From the NCBI GenBank assembly GCA_030590715.1, contig JAUVCU010000092.1, positions 1 to 6,436 on the forward strand: a DNA stretch of 6,436 nt. Direction: 5' to 3'. Source of the DNA: Lentisphaeria bacterium. GTDB taxonomy: Bacteria > Verrucomicrobiota > Lentisphaeria > Victivallales > JAUVCU01. The number at the start of each line of letters is the position of its first letter. Positions within the stretch are counted from its first letter, which is position 1. The notes beneath the pieces are model-generated. The model was given only the letters and a program-made list of their open reading frames with translations. It was not told the DNA's origin and ran no database searches. Position numbers and translations under genes: made by a program. Shown here piece by piece: positions 1 to 5,719 of this stretch.

Positions 1-1126
1 GTTTGGCATACACCTTATATGACTTGTCTTCGTCCCCTTTAAGTAGTTCTACAAAATGCCTTTTGTCATCAAATCGTACAATGAAATAATCTTCATATCC
101 GACATGATCGTCCCCCAGAGTCAGCTTATCTCCAACTTTTATCTCGGTTTTTTTTCCACTCAAACCGTCAACAATAACACCACGTTTGATAGGTTCAAAT
201 ACTTCCTCCATCGCTGTTGCAATTATTTTCCCATATACTAAGGAACTGAATAATATAGTTGACCTATCGACTTTAACTTCACGATTAATACTTGCATTGA
301 ACTCCATAGTTATATTCGAAACAATATCAAGCACTTCCAGCTCATCCTCTCCAATTCGCAGAATGTTTCCAATTCCAATATATTCTGACTTTGCACGTCC
401 ACGGTGCGTATAGTTCACATATACCGACCATTTGCTTTTGTCATCACCATAAGCGTCAACAGTCTTTACCAGTAAATTCATTTTTGATTGGTTGATCCCT
501 TCCAGATAAACGCGATATGCCAGCGGCGGTCTGGATTTCGGATTAGCAACATCAAACCTTTGACCTAGATTAACCCCACCAATGTCACCAGTATATTCAA
601 CGATATTAGAGAAACCATCACGATCAGCATCATCCAATGCATCATCAGCACTTGCAGCATTTAATCCATTATCAATCTCGTACTGATCCGGAATCCCATC
701 CAAATCAGAATCAACATCTTCAGTCGCGGTGACTTTCGGCTCAAAAAGAATACTGTTACAATGAGGACAAAATGTGCCATCAGTAAAAAAATGCCTGTCG
801 ATCAAAAAGCCACACTCCTTACCTGTTTCATGATCAATATTAATACAGAGCGATTTAACAACAGGTGACATAAGCTCAGACCTGACAATACCACCACCTT
901 CCAATGCCGTTAATGCCGTTAATGCGACATATTGACCATCAAGGTCAATCTGATATTTAGCCCCTCCAGGCAATTCACGTTCATCGACAGTAGCTCCTTG
1001 AGCCCGTATAAAGGCATTTTCATCTACGGGTTTAAAGATAGATAAAAGCCAGACAAGCGACAAAACAAAGACAATAAGCATTACACTTAGAAGTACTTTT
1101 TCGTAATTTTTTTTGATGTAAGACAA
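1..1126 (-). CDS. Amuc_1099-like pilus-system membrane protein with Cys4 and calcium-loop motifs (3' end cut by window)
   Basis: Open frame of 375 codons that leaves the window without a stop, so the C-terminus is missing. I start it at TTG 1126 (MSYIKKNYEK) because a Shine-Dalgarno AGGTGA (1137-1132) sits 5 bases upstream. An in-frame GTG at 1135 lies inside that site and would add only three residues. Residues 10-30 form one membrane segment after a short basic cytoplasmic end, so the rest should be periplasmic. Cys94, Cys105 and a CPHC pair (120, 123) resemble a zinc ribbon. Two DxDxDG loops follow: D139-D147, and D166-E177 ending in the SNxxEY form typical of bacterial TSP3-like calcium repeats. 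Residues from about 195 on look beta-rich, with two similar stretches (around 250-270 and 327-372). It follows the PilO-like gene by 15 bases. Position suggests the Amuc_1099 family and a PilP-like linking role; the family call is inference, the motifs are seen. Confidence 0.72.
   Translation of the reverse strand, partial: MSYIKKNYEKVLLSVMLIVFVLSLVWLLSIFKPVDENAFIRAQGATVDERELPGGAKYQIDLDGQYVALTALTALEGGGIVRSELMSPVVKSLCINIDHETGKECGFLIDRHFFTDGTFCPHCNSILFEPKVTATEDVDSDLDGIPDQYEIDNGLNAASADDALDDADRDGFSNIVEYTGDIGGVNLGQRFDVANPKSRPPLAYRVYLEGINQSKMNLLVKTVDAYGDDKSKWSVYVNYTHRGRAKSEYIGIGNILRIGEDELEVLDIVSNITMEFNASINREVKVDRSTILFSSLVYGKIIATAMEEVFEPIKRGVIVDGLSGKKTEIKVGDKLTLGDDHVGYEDYFIVRFDDKRHFVELLKGDEDKSYKVYAK
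905..925. repeat. Short 9-bp tandem duplication in the Amuc_1099-like gene
   Basis: TGCCGTTAA occurs twice in tandem (905-922), followed by the first three bases of a third copy. It encodes ALTALTAL at residues 69-76 of the protein, with identical codons, which suggests recent in-frame slippage. Confidence 0.8.
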
Positions 1127-1131
1127 AATAT

Positions 1132-1137
1132 TCACCT
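1132..1137 (-). promoter_or_regulatory. Shine-Dalgarno AGGTGA deciding the TTG start of the Amuc_1099-like gene
   Basis: AGGTGA matches the 3' half of the canonical site complementary to 16S rRNA and lies 5 bases before TTG 1126. The GTG at 1135-1133 is part of this site, and only a weak AAGG lies 3 bases before it, so it is probably not the start codon. Confidence 0.55.
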
Positions 1138-1141
1138 ACCT

Positions 1142-2521
1142 TTATTTCTGAACAAATTCGTTGTTACGGTATACAACATTTGATAAAACCATAGTGACAG
1201 TAACACGGTCGTTACCGAGAAGTGTTGCCCCGTATAAAAACTTAGCATTTAGCTTACGAGGATCTTTTAGTCCTTTTTTTGTATAAACCTGAGCTTGTCT
1301 ATCATCCTGCTCTTTCAACTGGTTCAAGCGCTGATTAAACCCGGACACACCATCAACAGTCTTTACCAATTTCAAATCATCAACAACAAAAGTATGACCA
1401 TCATGTTGTGACATTTCAATTCGATTCAAGGTATTGCGAACAGACTGAATTGAAGACGTAAAGGAAATTTCAAACCGATAAGAGGTAAACTCCTTACTAT
1501 CATCCAATTTTCCTTCGATATCTCCAACACGCTTTATTGAATTAATAGAGAACACATCTTCCTCTTTCAAAATGACAATAAAACCAGCAACACCACGCAT
1601 AAACCTTACGATGTGAGGTATGTGATTAACATCGGGAAAAGAACCTGTTCGATCCTTCTCAAGAAACTCTCCAAAAGAAAAATGCTTTGCATCATTCAAC
1701 ACATAAACCTCATCCAAATACGTGATAAGATTATTCTGATAGCGCGCAAGGTATTTTTTACTTTTACGTGGTATATTATCCATAACAAGCGAAACCCCAA
1801 AAGCGTTAAGAATCCAGGAATCGACATCACCAACCGGCTCAAGAACGGTATTCAATCCAGACTCATCTTTAACCTCAAGGCCTTTCCAAAAAGCCAACTT
1901 GACCTTTTCATATAAAGACCCAGGGCTAATACTTTTAACACGATTAGCTTTTTTTTGCAGAAAGCTCGACAGGATGTACATATCCGAAGTTTCTTTGCTC
2001 GTTTTATAAAACTCAGTAAAATCTGAATAAAGATCAGCCTCCAGAACACGAGCAAAAGCTGATACTTCAAACGTATTGCTTTCGTCACTTTCTCCAAATA
2101 CTTCCAGAAACTTCGCCTTATCCGCTTTGGAACCCACAGATACAAAAGAAACCAATGCTTCAAAATCTTTTGCAGCCGACTTTCTTTTCAACTCAACAAA
2201 TCGAGAATCTGTCTCGAATGCTAAAGCCTTGGCAATCTCCACAAAAGAGTTCCTCAATGGAGCTCCGAATTGCCTTAACGAAGAAGTTAAAGCACTATTT
2301 AACTCAGAATATCGAGTCTGAAGCAACTGAAGGTTCTCAGCCGTCGGAGAAATTGGATTTTTATTAAGGCTTAGAATCAGATCCGCATTGCGACCTCTTT
2401 CACCTTGAAACTCCAACATCTGACTTTTTGTTTTAAAAACAAAAACAATCAAACCCATAGAAGCAACAACAGTTACGATGAGAACAACAGACAAAAGGGT
2501 ATTTTTCTTTAGGAATTCCAT
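1142..2521 (-). CDS. Amuc_1100-like / PilO-like pilus-complex membrane protein, long form
   Basis: 459 aa from ATG 2521 (MEFLKKN). I prefer this start because AGGA (2535-2532) lies 10 bases upstream and the basic residues sit right before the membrane helix. An in-frame ATG at 2551 would overlap pilM by 14 bases and add ten residues, but has no clear ribosome site. Residues 8-28 are one transmembrane helix. About 31-86 is charged and probably helical or coiled-coil. About 80-300 is a long, mostly helical stretch rich in Lys, Glu and Ser. About 301-390 alternates strands and helices like the ferredoxin-like periplasmic domain of PilO. A short beta-rich end closes the protein. Gene order after the PilM-PilN fusion fits Akkermansia Amuc_1100, but this protein is far longer than the roughly 317 aa I recall for it. 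It probably pairs with the PilN part in the inner membrane. No enzymatic motif is visible. The family call rests on architecture and neighbours more than on sharp sequence signatures. Confidence 0.7.
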   Translation of the reverse strand: MEFLKKNTLLSVVLIVTVVASMGLIVFVFKTKSQMLEFQGERGRNADLILSLNKNPISPTAENLQLLQTRYSELNSALTSSLRQFGAPLRNSFVEIAKALAFETDSRFVELKRKSAAKDFEALVSFVSVGSKADKAKFLEVFGESDESNTFEVSAFARVLEADLYSDFTEFYKTSKETSDMYILSSFLQKKANRVKSISPGSLYEKVKLAFWKGLEVKDESGLNTVLEPVGDVDSWILNAFGVSLVMDNIPRKSKKYLARYQNNLITYLDEVYVLNDAKHFSFGEFLEKDRTGSFPDVNHIPHIVRFMRGVAGFIVILKEEDVFSINSIKRVGDIEGKLDDSKEFTSYRFEISFTSSIQSVRNTLNRIEMSQHDGHTFVVDDLKLVKTVDGVSGFNQRLNQLKEQDDRQAQVYTKKGLKDPRKLNAKFLYGATLLGNDRVTVTMVLSNVVYRNNEFVQK

Positions 2522-2537
2522 TCTTTGTATTTCCTGA

Positions 2538-4277
2538 CTAGATAGGTTCATTCAGTTTTATTCTGATCTTGAAATACTGAACTTTAAGATTTTTTAAATT
2601 AACCAGAGATGTATCAAGAGTTCTTGCCCCCCTACGATTTTCACCTCCGCTAAACACGGACTTGTCCCCAGAGCGAGTGCCCTGCATAAACTCCTGATTC
2701 AAGTTATGATCAAAAACATCCAAATCACCAGGATCAAATGTATAACCAGAAACCACGATATGATTTACAGAATCGCCCAAATCTTCAACGCGATTAACAG
2801 TAGCGTTATTGTTAAAAAGCAATCCTCTAGATTGAGGTTTACGAGCTCCTCCAGGTCGGCCAGCTTTACGTATCTCCGTAAACCACATCTGCTCCGGTTG
2901 AAGCTCCTGTAATTTTGAGACGACCTGTAACCAACGGCCACGTTTTGATAAAACATCCTTTACCGCACCACACTTCTCGCGGATCTTATCCACCTTATCA
3001 CTAATGTCACCTATACCATCGGCAAACGTTTGAGTCGAATCAATAGCCGCCTTAGACTCAAGAACATATCTTTTTTCAAGTTTCAATTGGTGCCAGATCC
3101 CCCAATAAACAATCCCCAGACACAACAACAGGGAAAATGCACTTGCATACAAGAGAGGAAGCTTGCGCTTAAGGTCATTATACTTTCGAACGGAATCCGG
3201 CAAAAGAGTAATTTCAACGGGACAAGTTGTATGATTACGCAACCCCAAGCCAATAACATCTGCATAAAGATGAGCTATCTCAGCAAGTTTTTCTTTATCT
3301 ACTTTATCTGAAAGAGCAATACCTGAAAATGGATTAAAATAATCAACATTTACTTTTAATTTCTCATTAAAAAAGCGTGGAGTATAGGCCATAACAGAAC
3401 TACCGCCAGAAAGCAACAATTTCGAAGGATGTCTTCCCTTCTGCTGAGAACGATACACGTTTATAGAACGATTTATCTCTCCATGAAGACGTGTCATTAC
3501 ATTTCGAACAATCTTTGACACCGTTGCTGCGACTTCTGATTCGGGCTCTTCAAAAGCACCACCCAATGCAACAAAACCATGCCGACGTTTCATTTCTTCT
3601 GCATCGGCAATAGGAATACCAAATTCTTTACTTATCTGCTGAGTAATTGTATTACCAGCAACATTTATTGTACGAACAAAGAAACGCCCCTTATCCAGAA
3701 ATGTTAATGTAGAACAACGAGCTCCGATATTAAGAAGCATAGTGCACTCGCCACTACTCACACCACTTGCACATGCAATATTATAAGATGCCGTTGGCGA
3801 TATTTCGACGAGAGAAAGTTCAAACCCGCACGACCGCACCACTTCTGAAATCCTGTCTACTTCTTCGTTTTTCACAACGACAAACACGGCGTCGATTTCG
3901 GAACTATCCTCGCTGCTTATAAGCTGATAATCCCAAACCACTTCATCCATTGGAAATGGAACATGATTCCTCGCTTCAAACTCGACAATCTGCTTAACTC
4001 TAACAGGGTCATCGCCGACCGGCGGTAATTTAACAAACCGAACAAATGCCGACTGGCCAGATATTGAAACATGAACCTTACGTGCAGTAAACTCATCACT
4101 AGAGGCGATCTTATGCAGTTCAAAAGCGAGAACAGTCAAAGGGTCATGACCATACAGACTGCTCTCGGAATAAGCGAACTGCTGCAAAACAACACTTTCA
4201 CCAATATAAGAAAACTCAGCAATTTTTATGCTGTCACTTCCTATATCAACAGCTAATATTGTTTCTCTTTTATTCAC
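2538..4277 (-). CDS. pilM: PilM-PilN fusion, Amuc_1101-like pilus-complex actin-like ATPase with membrane domain
   Basis: 579 aa from a GTG start whose G is the last base of the preceding TAG stop (TAGTG). A strong AAGGA (4288-4284) lies 6 bases upstream. Residues 1 to about 345 are the cytoplasmic PilM actin-like fold. The phosphate-1 motif is DIGSDSIK (11-18). The PilM-typical VRFVKLPP is at 79-86, and VEFEARNHVPFPMDEVVWDY at 98-117. The phosphate-2 region is LLNIGARCSTLTF (181-193), and the adenosine motif LLLSGGSSVM is at 287-296. Then comes ITLLPDSVRK (356-365), which resembles the INLLP peptide of PilN that binds PilM. A transmembrane helix (373-393), a helical stretch (395-460) and a periplasmic C-terminal domain with ESxxLV-like order follow, as in PilN. 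Ordinary PilM is about 350 aa and PilN about 200 aa, so the length fits a fusion. It would anchor PilM to the inner membrane in cis and pair with the PilO-like product of the next gene. Confidence 0.88.
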   Translation of the reverse strand: MNKRETILAVDIGSDSIKIAEFSYIGESVVLQQFAYSESSLYGHDPLTVLAFELHKIASSDEFTARKVHVSISGQSAFVRFVKLPPVGDDPVRVKQIVEFEARNHVPFPMDEVVWDYQLISSEDSSEIDAVFVVVKNEEVDRISEVVRSCGFELSLVEISPTASYNIACASGVSSGECTMLLNIGARCSTLTFLDKGRFFVRTINVAGNTITQQISKEFGIPIADAEEMKRRHGFVALGGAFEEPESEVAATVSKIVRNVMTRLHGEINRSINVYRSQQKGRHPSKLLLSGGSSVMAYTPRFFNEKLKVNVDYFNPFSGIALSDKVDKEKLAEIAHLYADVIGLGLRNHTTCPVEITLLPDSVRKYNDLKRKLPLLYASAFSLLLCLGIVYWGIWHQLKLEKRYVLESKAAIDSTQTFADGIGDISDKVDKIREKCGAVKDVLSKRGRWLQVVSKLQELQPEQMWFTEIRKAGRPGGARKPQSRGLLFNNNATVNRVEDLGDSVNHIVVSGYTFDPGDLDVFDHNLNQEFMQGTRSGDKSVFSGGENRRGARTLDTSLVNLKNLKVQYFKIRIKLNEPI

Positions 4278-4969
4278 TACTTATCCTTCAGAACTTTTAT
4301 GTACTCATATGAATCTGAATTAATATATGCCCAAGGTGTTTTATCTGCTGAGAAAACAGTGCCTTCGTAAACTTGAACCATATCTGAGCTTGCAGAACGA
4401 CATTGCATCCAATATCTTTTTACAGAATTGAAATTTTTGTCTTCCGATGTAACCACTCTTCCATCATGAAGGTAAACTTGTCCCAGTTCTGCAGTGGAAG
4501 TAGAAAAGCTAACAGCCACTTTAAAATCTTTAACATCGCTATCAGCGATTGAACTATCAGCAGGCCTCATATATCTATCGAAAAAATATGGAGCGATGAA
4601 CATGCGTCCCTGATGCTTCCCTCCGTCACGTTTAATCCCTGCATACGTAGTGTCACCCACCAAAAGAGCAACGGATTTCTTACCTTTTGATTTAGATGGA
4701 ATTAAAACTTCAGTTTTAACAGTCACATCATCAACCCACTTAATATCTCCAGCCGGATCCTTAGCCTCATCAGTATTGAAAAGATACTTAACACGAAGCC
4801 ATCGTCTGTTGACATTGTTCGTATCTTTATCAAAATCAGGAACATCCAATTCAAATTCCGGTGCATTTACTGTTTTCACATCAAGCTTAACTTTATTCAA
4901 GAAATCCTGAGCAAAAGAACTAGAACTCAGAGCAACCCCGCATAACATCCCCATCATGATCTTCTTCAT
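4277..4969 (-). CDS. Amuc_1102-like exported pilus-system protein
   Basis: 230 aa. The N-terminus MKKIMMGMLCGVALSSSSFA is a Sec signal peptide, with a likely signal peptidase I site after Ala20 (SFA|QD). The Cys at position 10 lacks a proper lipobox and sits too early. The mature protein of about 210 aa is soluble, with many alternating beta-strand stretches and no membrane helix, so it should be periplasmic or surface-exposed. The closing stretch TPWAYINSDSYEYIK resembles my memory of the end of Amuc_1102-family proteins, where a TPFA-like motif precedes an aromatic-rich end. Gene order before PilM agrees. ATG 4969 has GGGAGG (4983-4978) 8 bases upstream. It is the first gene of the operon, 46 bases or so after the predicted transcription start, and its stop overlaps the next start by one base. 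The molecular role is unknown; the name reflects family and context only. Confidence 0.7.
   Translation of the reverse strand: MKKIMMGMLCGVALSSSSFAQDFLNKVKLDVKTVNAPEFELDVPDFDKDTNNVNRRWLRVKYLFNTDEAKDPAGDIKWVDDVTVKTEVLIPSKSKGKKSVALLVGDTTYAGIKRDGGKHQGRMFIAPYFFDRYMRPADSSIADSDVKDFKVAVSFSTSTAELGQVYLHDGRVVTSEDKNFNSVKRYWMQCRSASSDMVQVYEGTVFSADKTPWAYINSDSYEYIKVLKDK
4284..4288 (-). promoter_or_regulatory. Shine-Dalgarno AAGGA of the pilM GTG start
   Basis: AAGGA lies inside the last codons of the upstream gene, 6 bases before GTG 4277. With the shared base of TAGTG, it supports translational coupling of the two genes and confirms the non-ATG start. Confidence 0.6.
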
Positions 4970-5022
4970 AAGAAAGACCTCCCAAAAATTATTAATAATA
5001 ACATCCTATACTATTCACAAAT

Positions 5023-5051
5023 AAAGTAGCTTTCCCAAAACTAAATGTCAA
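5023..5051 (-). promoter_or_regulatory. Predicted sigma70-type promoter of the pilus-like operon
   Basis: On the minus strand a perfect -35 TTGACA (5051-5046), a 17-base spacer and a weaker -10 TACTTT (5028-5023) precede the Amuc_1102-like gene. Transcription would start near 5016, giving a leader of about 46 bases that includes the GGGAGG ribosome site. It lies after the secG terminator, so the operon probably has its own promoter. A 10-bp perfect palindrome, CTATGCATAG (5052-5061), abuts the -35 box. Confidence 0.55.
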
Positions 5052-5086
5052 CTATGCATAGAGAAAAGGGGACATCGCGAAAAAGC

Positions 5087-5126
5087 AAAAAAAAGGCTGT
5101 TACTCCAATTCAGGAGAACAGCCTTT
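5087..5126 (-). terminator. Intrinsic terminator after secG
   Basis: On the minus strand AAAGGCTGTT (5126-5117) pairs perfectly with AACAGCCTTT (5101-5092). An inner CTCC/GGAG pairing (5116-5113 with 5106-5103) extends the stem past a one-base bulge around a 6-base loop. A run of eight T (5094-5087) follows. It begins 15 bases after the secG stop and should end the tpiA-secG transcript. Confidence 0.9.
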
Positions 5127-5140
5127 AAAATATACAGTGC

Positions 5141-5611
5141 TTACTTAGTTACAGCTTCACCTTCTACTGGCTTCACCGCATCAACTGACTCAACTGACTC
5201 AACTGACTCAACTGACTCAACTGACTCAACTGACTCAACTGACTCAACTACAGCCTTTACAGCTCCTGCAACTTCCTCAGTCTTTTTCTCTACTTCAGCA
5301 TTAACCTCTGCAGCATCAACTGCAGGAGCTTCAACATTCGGCAATTCCGCAGGAGCATCTTCAGTAACAACTAAAGCCTCTTCTCCAGACATACCGCTAA
5401 GCACAGCAAGAAGTAAAACAAGAACAAAGAAAACCGTAGTCAAAATAACAGTTAGTTTAGTCAAATGATTTCCAGCTTGAGCACCAAAAACAGAATCCCC
5501 ACCGCCGCCGAAAGCGCCGCCAAGACCTCCACCTTTAGATTGTTGAACTAAAACCAGTCCAATTATCAATAGTGACACAACTGACACAGCTACATATAAA
5601 ATTACAGTCAT
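5141..5611 (-). CDS. secG: SecG, preprotein translocase subunit with repeat-bearing C-terminal tail
   Basis: 156 aa, ATG start with AAGGA (5624-5620) 8 bases upstream. SecG is the small non-essential subunit of the SecYEG inner-membrane channel and improves SecA-driven export. The fold is clear: transmembrane helix 1 (about 3-22), the hallmark loop LVQQSKGGGLGGAFGGGG (21-38), then helix 2 (about 52-72). Residues 77-156 are an acidic Ala/Glu/Val/Pro tail not needed for the SecG core. It contains seven Val-Glu-Ser repeats (about 122-143) and ends in VKPVEGEAVTK. Typical bacterial SecG is 70-110 aa, so this is a long form. If topology follows E. coli, with both ends outside, the tail is periplasmic. 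It follows tpiA by 108 bases and is closed by its own terminator. The core assignment is firm; the tail's function is unknown. Confidence 0.95.
   Translation of the reverse strand: MTVILYVAVSVVSLLIIGLVLVQQSKGGGLGGAFGGGGDSVFGAQAGNHLTKLTVILTTVFFVLVLLLAVLSGMSGEEALVVTEDAPAELPNVEAPAVDAAEVNAEVEKKTEEVAGAVKAVVESVESVESVESVESVESVESVDAVKPVEGEAVTK
5181..5249. repeat. 9-bp tandem repeat, seven perfect copies inside secG
   Basis: On the plus strand TCAACTGAC is repeated seven times without a mismatch (5181-5243), and a partial TCAACT follows (5244-5249). On the coding strand the unit reads GTTGAGTCA, encoding Val-Glu-Ser. The unit is a multiple of three, so gain or loss of copies would change tail length without shifting the frame. 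Confidence 0.97.
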
Positions 5612-5648
5612 CTAACAGTTCCTTTTTACTTTTCAAATATTTAAATTA

Positions 5649-5699
5649 TTATTATCGCAAAATGATAATAACCTCTCGCCCGCAATATTCGAGCGAGAG
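5649..5699 (-). other. Paired hairpins in the tpiA-secG intergenic gap
   Basis: Two inverted repeats lie side by side. One is CTCTCGC (5673-5679) against GCGAGAG (5693-5699) with a 13-base loop. The other is TTATTATC (5649-5656) against GATAATAA (5664-5671) with a 7-base loop. Neither is followed by a clean T-run on the minus strand, so a full terminator is doubtful. They could be a leaky terminator, an mRNA processing site or a stabilising structure between tpiA and secG. Confidence 0.4.
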
Positions 5700-5719
5700 A
5701 AATCAAAAAACGAGTTTTT

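Noticed and set aside
56..413. Two plus-strand open frames of 61 and 75 codons
   Set aside because: They are antisense to the uninterrupted Amuc_1099-like frame, overlap each other, and show no ribosome site or recognisable product.
4940..4969. Lipoprotein signal in the Amuc_1102-like protein (Cys10)
   Set aside because: The Cys comes too early, in the middle of the hydrophobic stretch, and lacks the lipobox residues; SFA|QD is a better ordinary cleavage site.
4989..4998. Palindrome TTATTAATAA in the leader of the pilus-like operon
   Set aside because: It is made only of A and T in an AT-rich leader and cannot form a stem with a loop, so chance is the simpler explanation.
5008..5013. Alternative -10 box TAGTAT closer to the Amuc_1102-like gene
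   Set aside because: The hexamer 17 bases upstream reads GGGAAA, a poor -35, whereas TTGACA is correctly spaced from TACTTT.
5181..5249. CRISPR-like array
   Set aside because: The repeats are 9 bp, directly adjacent without spacers, and lie in frame inside secG.
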